Part shown: one piece after another, positions 56,353 to 64,000 of the stretch | Layout of the letters: the number at the start of each line of letters is the position of its first letter | Position numbering within the stretch: position 1 is the first letter of the stretch | Assembly: GCF_000154845.1 (NCBI RefSeq) | Contig: NZ_DS981441.1 | Span: 1 to 64,000 of the forward strand | Length of the DNA: 64,000 nt | Source of the DNA: Phocaeicola coprocola DSM 17136 | Lineage (GTDB): Bacteria > Bacteroidota > Bacteroidia > Bacteroidales > Bacteroidaceae | Reading direction: 5' to 3' | Made by a program: the position numbers and the translations under genes | The notes under the pieces: generated by a model | Database searches by the model: none | Seen by the model: only the letters and a program-made list of their open reading frames with translations | Told to the model about the DNA's origin: nothing

Positions 56353-57456
56353 TTATACGTTAAAGCGGAAATGCATGATGTCTCCGTCTTCTACGATATA
56401 GTCTTTTCCTTCTACATTCAGTTTACCAGCCTCGCGTACAGCTGCTTCCGAACCGTATTTGATAAAGTCGTCGTACTTGATGACTTCTGCACGGATAAAT
56501 CCTTTCTCGAAGTCAGTATGAATAACTCCGGCACATTGAGGAGCCTTCCATCCTTTATGGAATGTCCATGCGCGGACTTCCATCTTTCCAGCAGTGAAAT
56601 AGGTTTCCAGATTCAGCAGCTTATAGGCTGAACGAATCAGACGACTGACTCCCGATTCTTCCAGTCCCACTTCCTGAAGGAACATCTGACGGTCTTCGTA
56701 TGTTTCAAGTTCTGCAATGTCGGCTTCTGTCTTGGCTGCAACAATTAATATTTCTGCTCCCTCTTCTTTGACAGCTTCGCGTACTTGCTCTACATATTTG
56801 TTACCATTTACAGCACTGGCTTCATCTACATTACATACGTACATTACAGGCTTGGAAGTAAGCAGGAAAAGTTCATGAGCGATCTTTTGTTCGTCTTTAG
56901 TTTCGAACTGTACGGTACGTGCTGATTTTCCCTGTAATAATGCTTCACGGTAGCGAACCAGTACTTCATAAGTTTGCTTAGCTACTTTGTCGCCTCCGGT
57001 CTGAGCTTGTTTCTGTACTTTTTGAATACGGCTTTCTATTGTTTCGAGGTCCTTCAGCTGAAGCTCTGTATCAATGATTTCTTTGTCGCGTACAGGATCT
57101 ACACTACCGTCGACATGGGTAACATTTTCATCATCAAAACAACGCAGTACATGAAGAATTGCGTCTGTTTCACGGATATTTGCCAAGAATTTATTTCCTA
57201 ATCCTTCACCTTTGCTGGCTCCTTTTACCAGACCTGCGATGTCTACAATTTCTACAGTTGTAGGTACTATACGGTCGGGGATAACCAATTCTGCCAATTT
57301 GTTAAGACGTTCATCTGGAACAGTGATTACACCAACGTTAGGTTCTATTGTACAGAAAGGGAAGTTGGCTGCTTGAGCCTTTGCATTCGATAAACAGTTG
57401 AAAAGAGTCGATTTTCCTACATTGGGCAAACCGACAATGCCACATTGTAATGCCAT
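56353..57456 (-). CDS. ychF: Redox-regulated ATPase YchF (Obg family)
   Basis: YchF is an Obg-like P-loop protein that prefers ATP and associates with ribosomes. In 367 residues it has the Walker [15 protein letters not shown] near the N-terminus, the YchF segment [20 protein letters not shown] and [18 protein letters not shown], a coiled middle insertion, and a C-terminal TGS domain ([20 protein letters not shown] and [15 protein letters not shown]). Full length. A TACCTTTG promoter box lies about 48 bases upstream and a strong terminator follows. Confidence 0.97.
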   Translation of the reverse strand: MALQCGIVGLPNVGKSTLFNCLSNAKAQAANFPFCTIEPNVGVITVPDERLNKLAELVIPDRIVPTTVEIVDIAGLVKGASKGEGLGNKFLANIRETDAILHVLRCFDDENVTHVDGSVDPVRDKEIIDTELQLKDLETIESRIQKVQKQAQTGGDKVAKQTYEVLVRYREALLQGKSARTVQFETKDEQKIAHELFLLTSKPVMYVCNVDEASAVNGNKYVEQVREAVKEEGAEILIVAAKTEADIAELETYEDRQMFLQEVGLEESGVSRLIRSAYKLLNLETYFTAGKMEVRAWTFHKGWKAPQCAGVIHTDFEKGFIRAEVIKYDDFIKYGSEAAVREAGKLNVEGKDYIVEDGDIMHFRFNV

Positions 57457-57503
57457 AAAACTTATATATTTCCTTATTAATTATCAGATTGTATTTCAGT
57501 TTG

Positions 57504-57511
57504 CAAAGGTA
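57504..57511 (-). promoter_or_regulatory. ychF promoter -7 box
   Basis: CAAAGGTA reads TACCTTTG on the minus strand (TAnnTTTG), 48 bases before the ychF ATG. The rest of 57457-57636 shows nothing else. Confidence 0.6.
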
Positions 57512-57636
57512 GTCATTCTTTTTGTCATTTACTAAAAAAATAATTTTTTCGGAAAAGTTGATATATTCTTATCTTGTTTTTAGTAACAGATTGTTATGTT
57601 TTTTGCAAAATAGATTGTCTGATTAGAAGAAGAAAT

Positions 57637-57672
57637 AAAAAAAGAGGCACTTCTCACGAAGTACCTCTTTTA
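57637..57672. terminator. Terminator of the DUF3836 gene
   Basis: AAAAGAGG-ACTTC pairs with GAAGT-CCTCTTTT around a GTGA loop; on the minus strand it is followed by a run of T. It is nearly symmetrical and could act in both directions. Confidence 0.85.
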
Positions 57673-57713
57673 CTAGAGAGTTTATGAAAATATTGTTTTT
57701 TTGTATGTTGTTT

Positions 57714-58100
57714 TTACATGTCCATAGTTACAGTCATTTCCGGAACGAGAATGTAATCTTTCTTATTTTTGTTCCATTTGTAGTATTGGATTGTGGTGCT
57801 GTTTTCATTATATGTATATTTGATACACATATGGTTACGCCATGTTCCTCTACCTTCGTCCCACTTCTGTAACACGTTTTCTACAACTTGTTTCTTATCG
57901 TTGTATTTATAGTTATATTTCTCAAAGTTTGTCAGAATACCTTCATTCATTTTATATACAGTTTCCGACATCTTTACTCCATCTATTTCCTCAGTATTGT
58001 ATATCAACTCAGTTTCTGGGTTGCTAGCAAAAACTGTAAGGTTAGCAGCGAAAACAAATACTGTTACAAATAAACTCTTGAGTAAATTCATTTTTTTCAT
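57714..58100 (-). CDS. DUF3836 exported protein
   Basis: This 128-residue protein belongs to DUF3836, a family of small exported Bacteroidetes proteins of unknown function. It has a signal peptide (LLKSLFVTVFVFAANLTVFA) and then repeated beta-hairpin-like units rich in Tyr, Asn and Lys (KYNYKYNDKKQVVENVLQKW, IKYTYNENSTTIQYYKWNKN). No Cys or lipobox is present, so it is probably periplasmic or secreted. It has its own promoter box and terminator and is not part of the ychF or polA units. Confidence 0.88.
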   Translation of the reverse strand: MKKMNLLKSLFVTVFVFAANLTVFASNPETELIYNTEEIDGVKMSETVYKMNEGILTNFEKYNYKYNDKKQVVENVLQKWDEGRGTWRNHMCIKYTYNENSTTIQYYKWNKNKKDYILVPEMTVTMDM

Positions 58101-58149
58101 ATTTTTTTAATTTTAAGGTGTTACTATCTTTTTGTTTTTGATTACGCTG

Positions 58150-58157
58150 CAAAATTA
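58150..58157 (-). promoter_or_regulatory. Promoter -7 box of the DUF3836 gene
   Basis: CAAAATTA reads TAATTTTG on the minus strand (TAnnTTTG), 50 bases before the ATG at 58100. Confidence 0.55.
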
Positions 58158-58251
58158 GTAATACCTTTTGATGTTGCTAACTTTTTGGCAAGAAAAAATG
58201 AATATTTTAGCAATTTGTTGCCATTTAAAGATATCTTAACAATTCAAAATA

Positions 58252-61023
58252 TCAATGTGCTTCCAACCAGTTCTTACCCCAATCACAGTCTGCCTGCAAA
58301 GGAACTTTCATTTTGTAAGCTGCTTCCATTTCCGAAATCACAATATGCTGTACTTTTTCCTTTTCTTCGGGCACGACGCTGAAATTTAATTCATCGTGTA
58401 CCTGAAGAATCATTTTGGAACGAATACCCTCTTCCATGAAGCGTTTGTATATACGAATCATTGCCACTTTGATAATATCAGCAGCACTTCCTTGTATAGG
58501 AGCATTGATTGCGTTTCGTTCTGCATACCCACGGACCACAGCATTGCGTGAATTGATATCAGGCAGGTAGCGCTTACGCTTGAATATAGTTTCGATATAT
58601 CCTTTTTCTTGTGCCAGACGGATACTTTGATCCATATATTCTTTTACATGCGGATAGTTTTCGAAATATCCGTCTATAAGTTCTTTGGCTTCTTTACGTT
58701 CGATGTTCAGTCGTTCTGCCAGTCCGAATACTGATATACCATATATAATACCGAAGTTAGCTGTTTTAGCTTTACTTCTCTGTTCGCGGGTTACATCTTC
58801 CAGTTTCTCCTTATATATCTTGGCAGCAGTAGCAGCATGAATATCCTGTCCTTTCTGGAAAGCTTCTATCATGTGAGGGTCCCCACTCAGATGAGCCATG
58901 ATACGCAGCTCGATTTGTGAGTAGTCGGCAGAAAAGAATTCACAGCCTTCGTCAGGAATAAAGGCGCGTCGAATCTCTTTTCCATCCTCATTACGGATAG
59001 GAATATTTTGCAGGTTAGGGTTGCTCGAACTAAGTCGGCCTGTAGCCGTAACAGTCTGATTGAATGAAGTATGTATATGTCCCGTCTTGGGGTTGATTAG
59101 TAAGGGAAGTGCATCAATATAGGTTCCCAGTAACTTCTTCAGTCCACGATGTTCCAGTATTTTTCCTACAATTTCATGCTTTCCTCGTAGACTTTCTAAT
59201 ACTTCTTCGGAAGTAACATATTGGCCGGTCTTGGTCTTTTTAGCTTTGTCTGTAATTTTCAGACGGTCGAACAGTACTTCTCCTACTTGTTTGGGCGAAG
59301 CAATATTAAATTCCATTCCGGCAAGCTGATGTACTTCCTCTTCAAGCTGCTTCATACGTGCAGTAAAATGCTGTGATGTTTCTTTCAAGGCTTCGGTGTC
59401 AATGCGTACCCCGTTGCGTTCCATATATGCAAGGACAGGAACCAACGGCATTTCGATAGTCTGGAACAGTTCGTTCACATTATTTTCTATCAATTCTTTC
59501 TCTAATACCTTTTTCAGTTTCAGTGTAACATCAGCATCCTCACATGCATATTTGTAGACAGAAGTAGGAGAGAGATCGCGCATGTTTTTCTGATTCTTTC
59601 CTTTCGGACCTATCAGCTCTTCTATTTTTATCGTTTCATATTTCAGATATACTTCGGCCAGGTAATCCATGCCGTGGTGAAGTTCAGGCTGAAGTACATA
59701 ATGAGCAATCATGGTGTCGAACATCGGGCCACGGACCTCGACACCATAATTACCCAGTACAAGCATATCGTATTTTATATTCTGTCCGATTTTCAGTGTT
59801 TTCTCATTTTCTATGATCGGTTTTAATTTTTTAACTATTGCCAACGCTTCTTCACGATTTGCCGGAACTGGTACATAAAATGCCTGATTTTCGGCAAAGC
59901 TGAAGCTCATTCCTACCAGTTCTGCAGTAATTGGGTCGGTTCCTGTGGTTTCCGTATCTAGACTGAAAAAATCTTTTGTAACGATTATTTGTAAAAAATC
60001 GTCTATTTTCTCCTCTGAATCAAGTAGTTGGTAGTCGAAATCAAGGTCTTCTAACCGCGTGAGATTTGAATTTTTTGGCTCGTCTGTATTCTCGCCCGAA
60101 AAAAATCCAAAGAGATCGCTTTGTACAGGAGCCGAAGGAGCGGCAGTTTTCTTTTCAGTTTTGAGTATACGATCCAGCAGAGTACGGAACTCTAGTTCCT
60201 CAAAAATTTTACGGAGTTCTTCTTCATCGGGTTGTTCCCGTTTCAAGGCTTCCATATCTAGTGAGATGGGAACATCCGTTTTGATTGTTGCGAGGAATTT
60301 GGAAAAAGTAATCTGCTCGCGGTTATTCTCTACTTTTGTTTTGATAGCTCCTTTCAACTGGTCGGTGTTGGCAAGCAGGTTTTCGATGCTGCCGAACTGG
60401 GCAATTAACTTTTGTGCTGTTTTCTCTCCGACTCCCGGACATCCCGGAATGTTGTCGGCCGTATCTCCCATAAGTCCCAACATATCGATAACCTGTGAGG
60501 GTGATTCAATATCGAATTTTGCTTTGATTTCGTTTACCCCCATGACTTCAAATTCTTTGTCGCCATATTTAGGGCGATACATGAATACATTTTCCGAAAC
60601 CAATTGCCCGTAGTCTTTATCTGGAGTCATCATGTATGTCGTAATACCTCGTTTTCCCGCTTCGGTTGCGAGTGTACCAATTACGTCGTCCGCTTCGTAA
60701 CCACTTACCTCAAGAATAGGAATACGATAAGCGCGGATAATATCCTTAATGATAGGAACAGAAAGACGAATTGCTTCGGGAGTTTCCTCACGCTGAGCCT
60801 TATACTGCTCGAAAGCTTCGTGACGGAATGTAGGTCCGGCCGGATCAAATGCAATACCTATATGAGTAGGGTTCTCTTTTTTCAGTACATCCTCCAGTGT
60901 ATTGACAAATCCCATGATAGCAGATGTATTGAAACCTTTAGAATTGATACGCGGATTTTTGATAAAAGCATAGTACGCGCGGTAGATAAGTGCGTACGCA
61001 TCGAGTAGAAACAGTTTTTCCAT
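58252..61023 (-). CDS. polA: DNA polymerase I
   Basis: PolA fills gaps and removes RNA primers. I chose the ATG at 61023 (MEKLFLLDAYALIYRAYYAF), giving 923 residues; the longer open frame upstream overlaps the divergent prenyltransferase gene. The 5' nuclease domain (1-290) has SGYEADDVIGTLA and GLMGDTADNIPGCPGVGEKT. A linker contains QSDLFGFF (301-308). The 3'-5' exonuclease domain keeps DTETTG (356-361), so proofreading is probably active. Polymerase motifs are DYSQIELRIMAHLSGD (from 700), RSKAKTANFGIIYGIS and QVHDEL (HDE at 876-878). All are intact. Confidence 0.97.
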   Translation of the reverse strand: MEKLFLLDAYALIYRAYYAFIKNPRINSKGFNTSAIMGFVNTLEDVLKKENPTHIGIAFDPAGPTFRHEAFEQYKAQREETPEAIRLSVPIIKDIIRAYRIPILEVSGYEADDVIGTLATEAGKRGITTYMMTPDKDYGQLVSENVFMYRPKYGDKEFEVMGVNEIKAKFDIESPSQVIDMLGLMGDTADNIPGCPGVGEKTAQKLIAQFGSIENLLANTDQLKGAIKTKVENNREQITFSKFLATIKTDVPISLDMEALKREQPDEEELRKIFEELEFRTLLDRILKTEKKTAAPSAPVQSDLFGFFSGENTDEPKNSNLTRLEDLDFDYQLLDSEEKIDDFLQIIVTKDFFSLDTETTGTDPITAELVGMSFSFAENQAFYVPVPANREEALAIVKKLKPIIENEKTLKIGQNIKYDMLVLGNYGVEVRGPMFDTMIAHYVLQPELHHGMDYLAEVYLKYETIKIEELIGPKGKNQKNMRDLSPTSVYKYACEDADVTLKLKKVLEKELIENNVNELFQTIEMPLVPVLAYMERNGVRIDTEALKETSQHFTARMKQLEEEVHQLAGMEFNIASPKQVGEVLFDRLKITDKAKKTKTGQYVTSEEVLESLRGKHEIVGKILEHRGLKKLLGTYIDALPLLINPKTGHIHTSFNQTVTATGRLSSSNPNLQNIPIRNEDGKEIRRAFIPDEGCEFFSADYSQIELRIMAHLSGDPHMIEAFQKGQDIHAATAAKIYKEKLEDVTREQRSKAKTANFGIIYGISVFGLAERLNIERKEAKELIDGYFENYPHVKEYMDQSIRLAQEKGYIETIFKRKRYLPDINSRNAVVRGYAERNAINAPIQGSAADIIKVAMIRIYKRFMEEGIRSKMILQVHDELNFSVVPEEKEKVQHIVISEMEAAYKMKVPLQADCDWGKNWLEAH

Positions 61024-61089
61024 TCGTGTAAAATTATTAAGTTTTCTACGTAAAAGTACAAAAAAATACCGTATTCGCTGTTTTATTAT

Positions 61090-61097
61090 TACTTTTG
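61090..61097 (+). promoter_or_regulatory. Promoter -7 box of the prenyl synthase gene
   Basis: TACTTTTG (TAnnTTTG) lies 17 bases before the ATG at 61115, in the 91-base divergent region shared with polA. Confidence 0.6.
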
Positions 61098-61114
61098 TAC
61101 CCAAATAAATCTCC

Positions 61115-62089
61115 ATGGATAAATTAGAAGTAATCAAGAAACCCATAGAAAAGGAATTAAGCGAATTTAAGGCTCTTTTCGATGCCTCACTGAAAAGTTC
61201 TACCCCGTTATTAGACGAAGTTTTAGGCTATATCAAGCAGAGGAACGGAAAGATGATGCGTCCTATTCTGGTTTTGCTTATGGCAAAACTTTATGGTGGA
61301 ATTAACGATTCCACCCTTCATGCTGCGCTTTCGCTCGAGTTGCTTCATACTGCCAGTCTGGTACACGATGATGTGGTAGACGAGAGTAACAAACGTCGGG
61401 GACAGTCGTCGGTTAATGCATTGTATGACAATAAGGTTTCTGTGCTGGTAGGCGACTATATGCTGGCAACCAGTCTGCGTCATGCTTCATATACCAATCA
61501 TATTGAACTGGTCGGCCTGGTAGCACGTTTGGGACAGGATTTATCGGAAGGAGAGATTATTCAGCTGGTGAATATCAGTAACCGTGATTTTTCGGAAGAG
61601 ATTTATTTTGACGTTATCCGTAAAAAGACAGCAGCCCTGTTTACTGCAAGTGCAGAGAGTGGAGCTATTTCTGTAAATGCCCCGAAAGATGAAGTGGAGA
61701 AGGCTGTTCTTTTTGGTGAAATGATAGGTATTGCCTTTCAGATAAAAGATGATATTTTCGATTACTTCGATAATGAAGAGCTGGGTAAGCCTACTGGAAA
61801 TGATATGATGGAAGGTAAGCTGACTCTTCCGGCACTGCATGTATTGAATACTTGTGCCAATGAAGAAAAGAAAGAACTCGCATTGCGTATCCGTTCACTA
61901 AGTGCTTCGAAGGAGGAAATTGCCAGCTTTGTAGATTATGTGAAGCAGGAGGGAGGTATCACTTATGCGGAACAGGTGATGTATGATTACCGTAACAAAG
62001 CATTGGCCCTGCTTCCTGAAGCAGCAGATGAAGCAGTCCGTACGGCACTTACAGCTTATATTGACTATGTGATTAAGCGGAATAAATAA
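61115..62089 (+). CDS. Polyprenyl diphosphate synthase
   Basis: This trans-isoprenyl diphosphate synthase of 324 residues probably makes the side chain of menaquinone (octaprenyl/solanesyl type). The first Asp-rich motif is ASLVHDDVVDES (DDxxD) and the second is QIKDDIFDYF (DDxxD). Other landmarks are RNGKMMRPILVLLMAKLYGG, LLHTASLVHDD and VLVGDYMLATS, and GNDMMEGKLTLPALHVLNT. The size and helix pattern are normal. Chain length cannot be told from the sequence alone. It is transcribed divergently from polA and ends at a strong terminator. Confidence 0.94.
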   Translation: MDKLEVIKKPIEKELSEFKALFDASLKSSTPLLDEVLGYIKQRNGKMMRPILVLLMAKLYGGINDSTLHAALSLELLHTASLVHDDVVDESNKRRGQSSVNALYDNKVSVLVGDYMLATSLRHASYTNHIELVGLVARLGQDLSEGEIIQLVNISNRDFSEEIYFDVIRKKTAALFTASAESGAISVNAPKDEVEKAVLFGEMIGIAFQIKDDIFDYFDNEELGKPTGNDMMEGKLTLPALHVLNTCANEEKKELALRIRSLSASKEEIASFVDYVKQEGGITYAEQVMYDYRNKALALLPEAADEAVRTALTAYIDYVIKRNK

Positions 62090-62140
62090 TATTTCTATTA
62101 TTGTAACGAGATCTCGAATAATCTTTGATATAAAGAAATG

Positions 62141-62197
62141 TCCCTTTACTCATGTTGTTATTTACTTGAAAACAACGTGAATAAAGGGATTTTTTTG
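62141..62197 (+). terminator. Terminator of the prenyl synthase gene
   Basis: Arms TCCCTTTACTCATGTTGTT and AACAACGTGAATAAAGGGA pair at 17 of 19 positions, followed by seven T. Confidence 0.92.
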
Positions 62198-62585
62198 TAC
62201 AAATTTTCTAAAAATATCAGGATGTTTTGGGGCATTCTTGAGCATAAATTGGGAAAGATTTCTTGATTTATTGGGGTGAATCTTTGCATAAAATAAATTT
62301 TTGATACGATAGTGTAGGGTGTATATTGGTAAATAATATATATATTTATTGTAATTTTCTGTCTGGTCGGATTTTTCAGCTATGATTTTCTATTCTATTC
62401 TTTATCTCACTTATATAAAATGAAATACATCTGTATATATTTCCTAGATAATACTGTATTTCTATTTATTTTGTAAAGAAAATATGATAAAAATCTTTGA
62501 TTAGTGGTAAAAAATATATAATTTAAGCCTCAGTTATATCTTTTATGTTATAAGAAAAATTTTCACAATTAAAAACCTTAAATCT
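62198..62585. other. AT-rich intergenic region, no gene seen
   Basis: This 388-base stretch between the prenyl synthase terminator and the BACON lipoprotein has no credible ORF on either strand and no clear RNA element. It is very AT-rich and presumably contains the promoter of the downstream lipoprotein; no confident TTG / TAnnTTTG pair was found. Confidence 0.5.
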
Positions 62586-62621
62586 ATGGACACTTTGTTT
62601 CGTTGGGGTAAAATGCATTGC

Positions 62622-64000
62622 ATGCAAAAAGCTCTATTTGTATTGTTGTCGGTGGTATTGGTAGCCTTGTAGGGGAGAAGAGAAAGTTAATCTGTCTGAT
62701 GAACCTGAAGCTCCAGAAGCTGAGATTACACTTGCAGAAGGTACCGATAAACATCCATTGTTGGATGCTTCTGGCGGAACTGTAACATTACATTTTACAT
62801 CTACTGCCGATTGGAAAGCTACGGTTGGCAATGTACGTGCTTCCGGTTGGATTACCGTTTCTCCTACATCAGGTAAGGCCGGAGAAGCATCGGTCACTAT
62901 TTCGGTTGCCGCGAATGATGGTACAGATGAGCGTACTGCTTCTGTTTTTCTGGACTGCGGTGACAGTCGGGAAACGATTGTTGTTTCTCAGAAGCAGAAA
63001 GATGCTTTGATTGTTTCACGCCAAAGTTATGAACTCTCTGCCGGAGAATCTCTTATAGAGGTGGAGGTAGAAGCCAATGTGACATTCGAGGTGGAGGTTT
63101 CGGATACATGGATTGAGCAGATTTCGACACGCAGTCTTGAAAAGTCGGTATTAAGTTTCCGCATTTTGGCGAATGACGGCTATGAAAAGCGTAGCGGAAG
63201 CATTCTTGTGCGAAGTGGAGAATTGCAGGAAGCTGTACGGATTTATCAGGAGGGGAAAGAAAAAGAAGTGTTGCTTCTCTCCGAAGATATGGTTGAAGTA
63301 GGGGCCTTGGGAGGTACAGTAGACGTGCAGTTGCAGTCGAGTGTTTCATATATATGTAAGCCTGTGACAGAATATACATGGGTAAGCGAGATCACTTCGA
63401 GGGCTGTTTCTACGCACACGCTTCATTTCGCGGTACAGCCTAATGATACGTATGATATGCGTGAGGCACGCTTCGTTTTCATTGATGAAACGGAATCGCT
63501 ATCAGATACGCTTACTATCCGGCAATATGCTGCCGACGAAATACTTGTTCCTTCAGATCCTATCATCTGTGAACCGGAATCCGGAACTTTTTCATTTGAA
63601 GTCAGTGCGAATATTAGCTATGATGTAACGACAGACGTCAGCTGGCTGAAGCAGGTAGTTGGCAGAGGAATGGAGCGGTCGACCTTGCATTTTAGTGTAG
63701 AAGAAAATACCGGATCGGCTATGCGTGAGGGTAATATTATACTCTCTGGAAATGGTGTAGAACGTACGGTAAAAGTAATGCAAAAGGGTAAGGAAGAGGC
63801 CCCCTATTTAGTCGTATCACAAGAGCATTTTAATATTTTGCCAGAGGGTGGTACGGTTCGTTTTACTGTAAAAGCGAATGTACCTTATCGGGTAAATACG
63901 GATGCAGACTGGATGGTTCAGGCTGTGTCGGGAAGTTCAGACGAAATTGTATTTACGGTAAGTGCCAACGAATCGACTTCTTCCCGTGAAGCGACAATAA
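62622..64000 (+). CDS. BACON-repeat lipoprotein, frameshifted, 3' partial
   Basis: This gene encodes an array of BACON domains (beta-sandwich modules common in Bacteroidetes surface and glycan-binding proteins) and runs off the window. From the ATG at 62622 (an earlier in-frame ATG is at 62586) the frame gives a lipoprotein-type signal MQKALFVLLSVVLVAL and then a TAG at 62670-62672. The next frame continues from TGT at 62668 as CRGEEKVNLSDEPEAPEAE and stays open to the end. Adding one base near 62667 would give LVA-x-C, a normal lipobox, so a single-base loss at that point is likely. About five BACON units follow, for example SGWITVSPTSGKAGEASVTI, DTWIEQISTR and DADWMVQAVSGSSDEIVF. Confidence 0.8.

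Noticed and set aside
1..64000. CRISPR arrays or rRNA genes
   Set aside because: No regularly spaced repeats, cas-like ORFs or conserved rRNA sequence were seen.

Overview
The window looks like a chromosomal segment of a Bacteroidales gut bacterium, most likely Bacteroides or Phocaeicola. The reasons are: many copies of the Bacteroidetes -7 promoter box TAnnTTTG just upstream of genes; families typical of the phylum (DUF4271, DUF3098, DUF3836, BACON repeats, BspA-like surface lipoprotein, tricorn-type S41 peptidase, succinate CoA-transferase); and a gene order (ftsX, DUF3098, uppP, truB, queA, folK) common in that phylum.

Region 1-11.7 kb is accessory DNA. It holds a decayed IS4-type transposase, a type III restriction-modification operon on the minus strand (mod, a RhuM-family gene, res, and a small unknown ORF), two complete IS4-superfamily insertion sequences, and a Gly-rich lipoprotein gene cut in two by the second IS and followed by a small membrane protein. 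The central part of mod is visibly more AT-rich than its ends.

From 11.8 to 35.2 kb the window is core genome, mostly on the minus strand: mutS; a tRNA-Gln(UUG); a tricorn-like protease (plus strand); a ppk-ppx polyphosphate operon; a glycosyltransferase/LpxH-like phosphoesterase pair; a 39-residue membrane peptide with a HicB-like protein; tyrS; tatD-yidD-rnpA-hemD-DUF4271-LOG; metK behind a leader that matches the SAM-II riboswitch; and the folK-queA-truB-uppP-DUF3098-ftsX-methyltransferase cluster.

From 35.3 to 52 kb come a BspA-like lipoprotein, dsbD, miaB, a small membrane protein, a succinate/acetyl-CoA transferase that fits propionate/succinate fermentation, leuS with a YitT membrane protein, and two exported glycosidases (GH2 beta-mannosidase and GH20 beta-hexosaminidase) whose specificities would suit trimming of N-glycan cores.

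A group II intron with a frameshifted reverse transcriptase sits directly behind the intrinsic terminator of the GH20 gene (52.04-53.93 kb), the site preference known for class C introns. After it come rdgB, a CAT-like acyltransferase with panE, ychF, a DUF3836 protein, polA, a polyprenyl diphosphate synthase, and a 3'-truncated BACON-repeat lipoprotein whose reading frame breaks exactly at the lipobox. Intrinsic terminators are clear after most transcription units. No CRISPR array or rRNA was seen.
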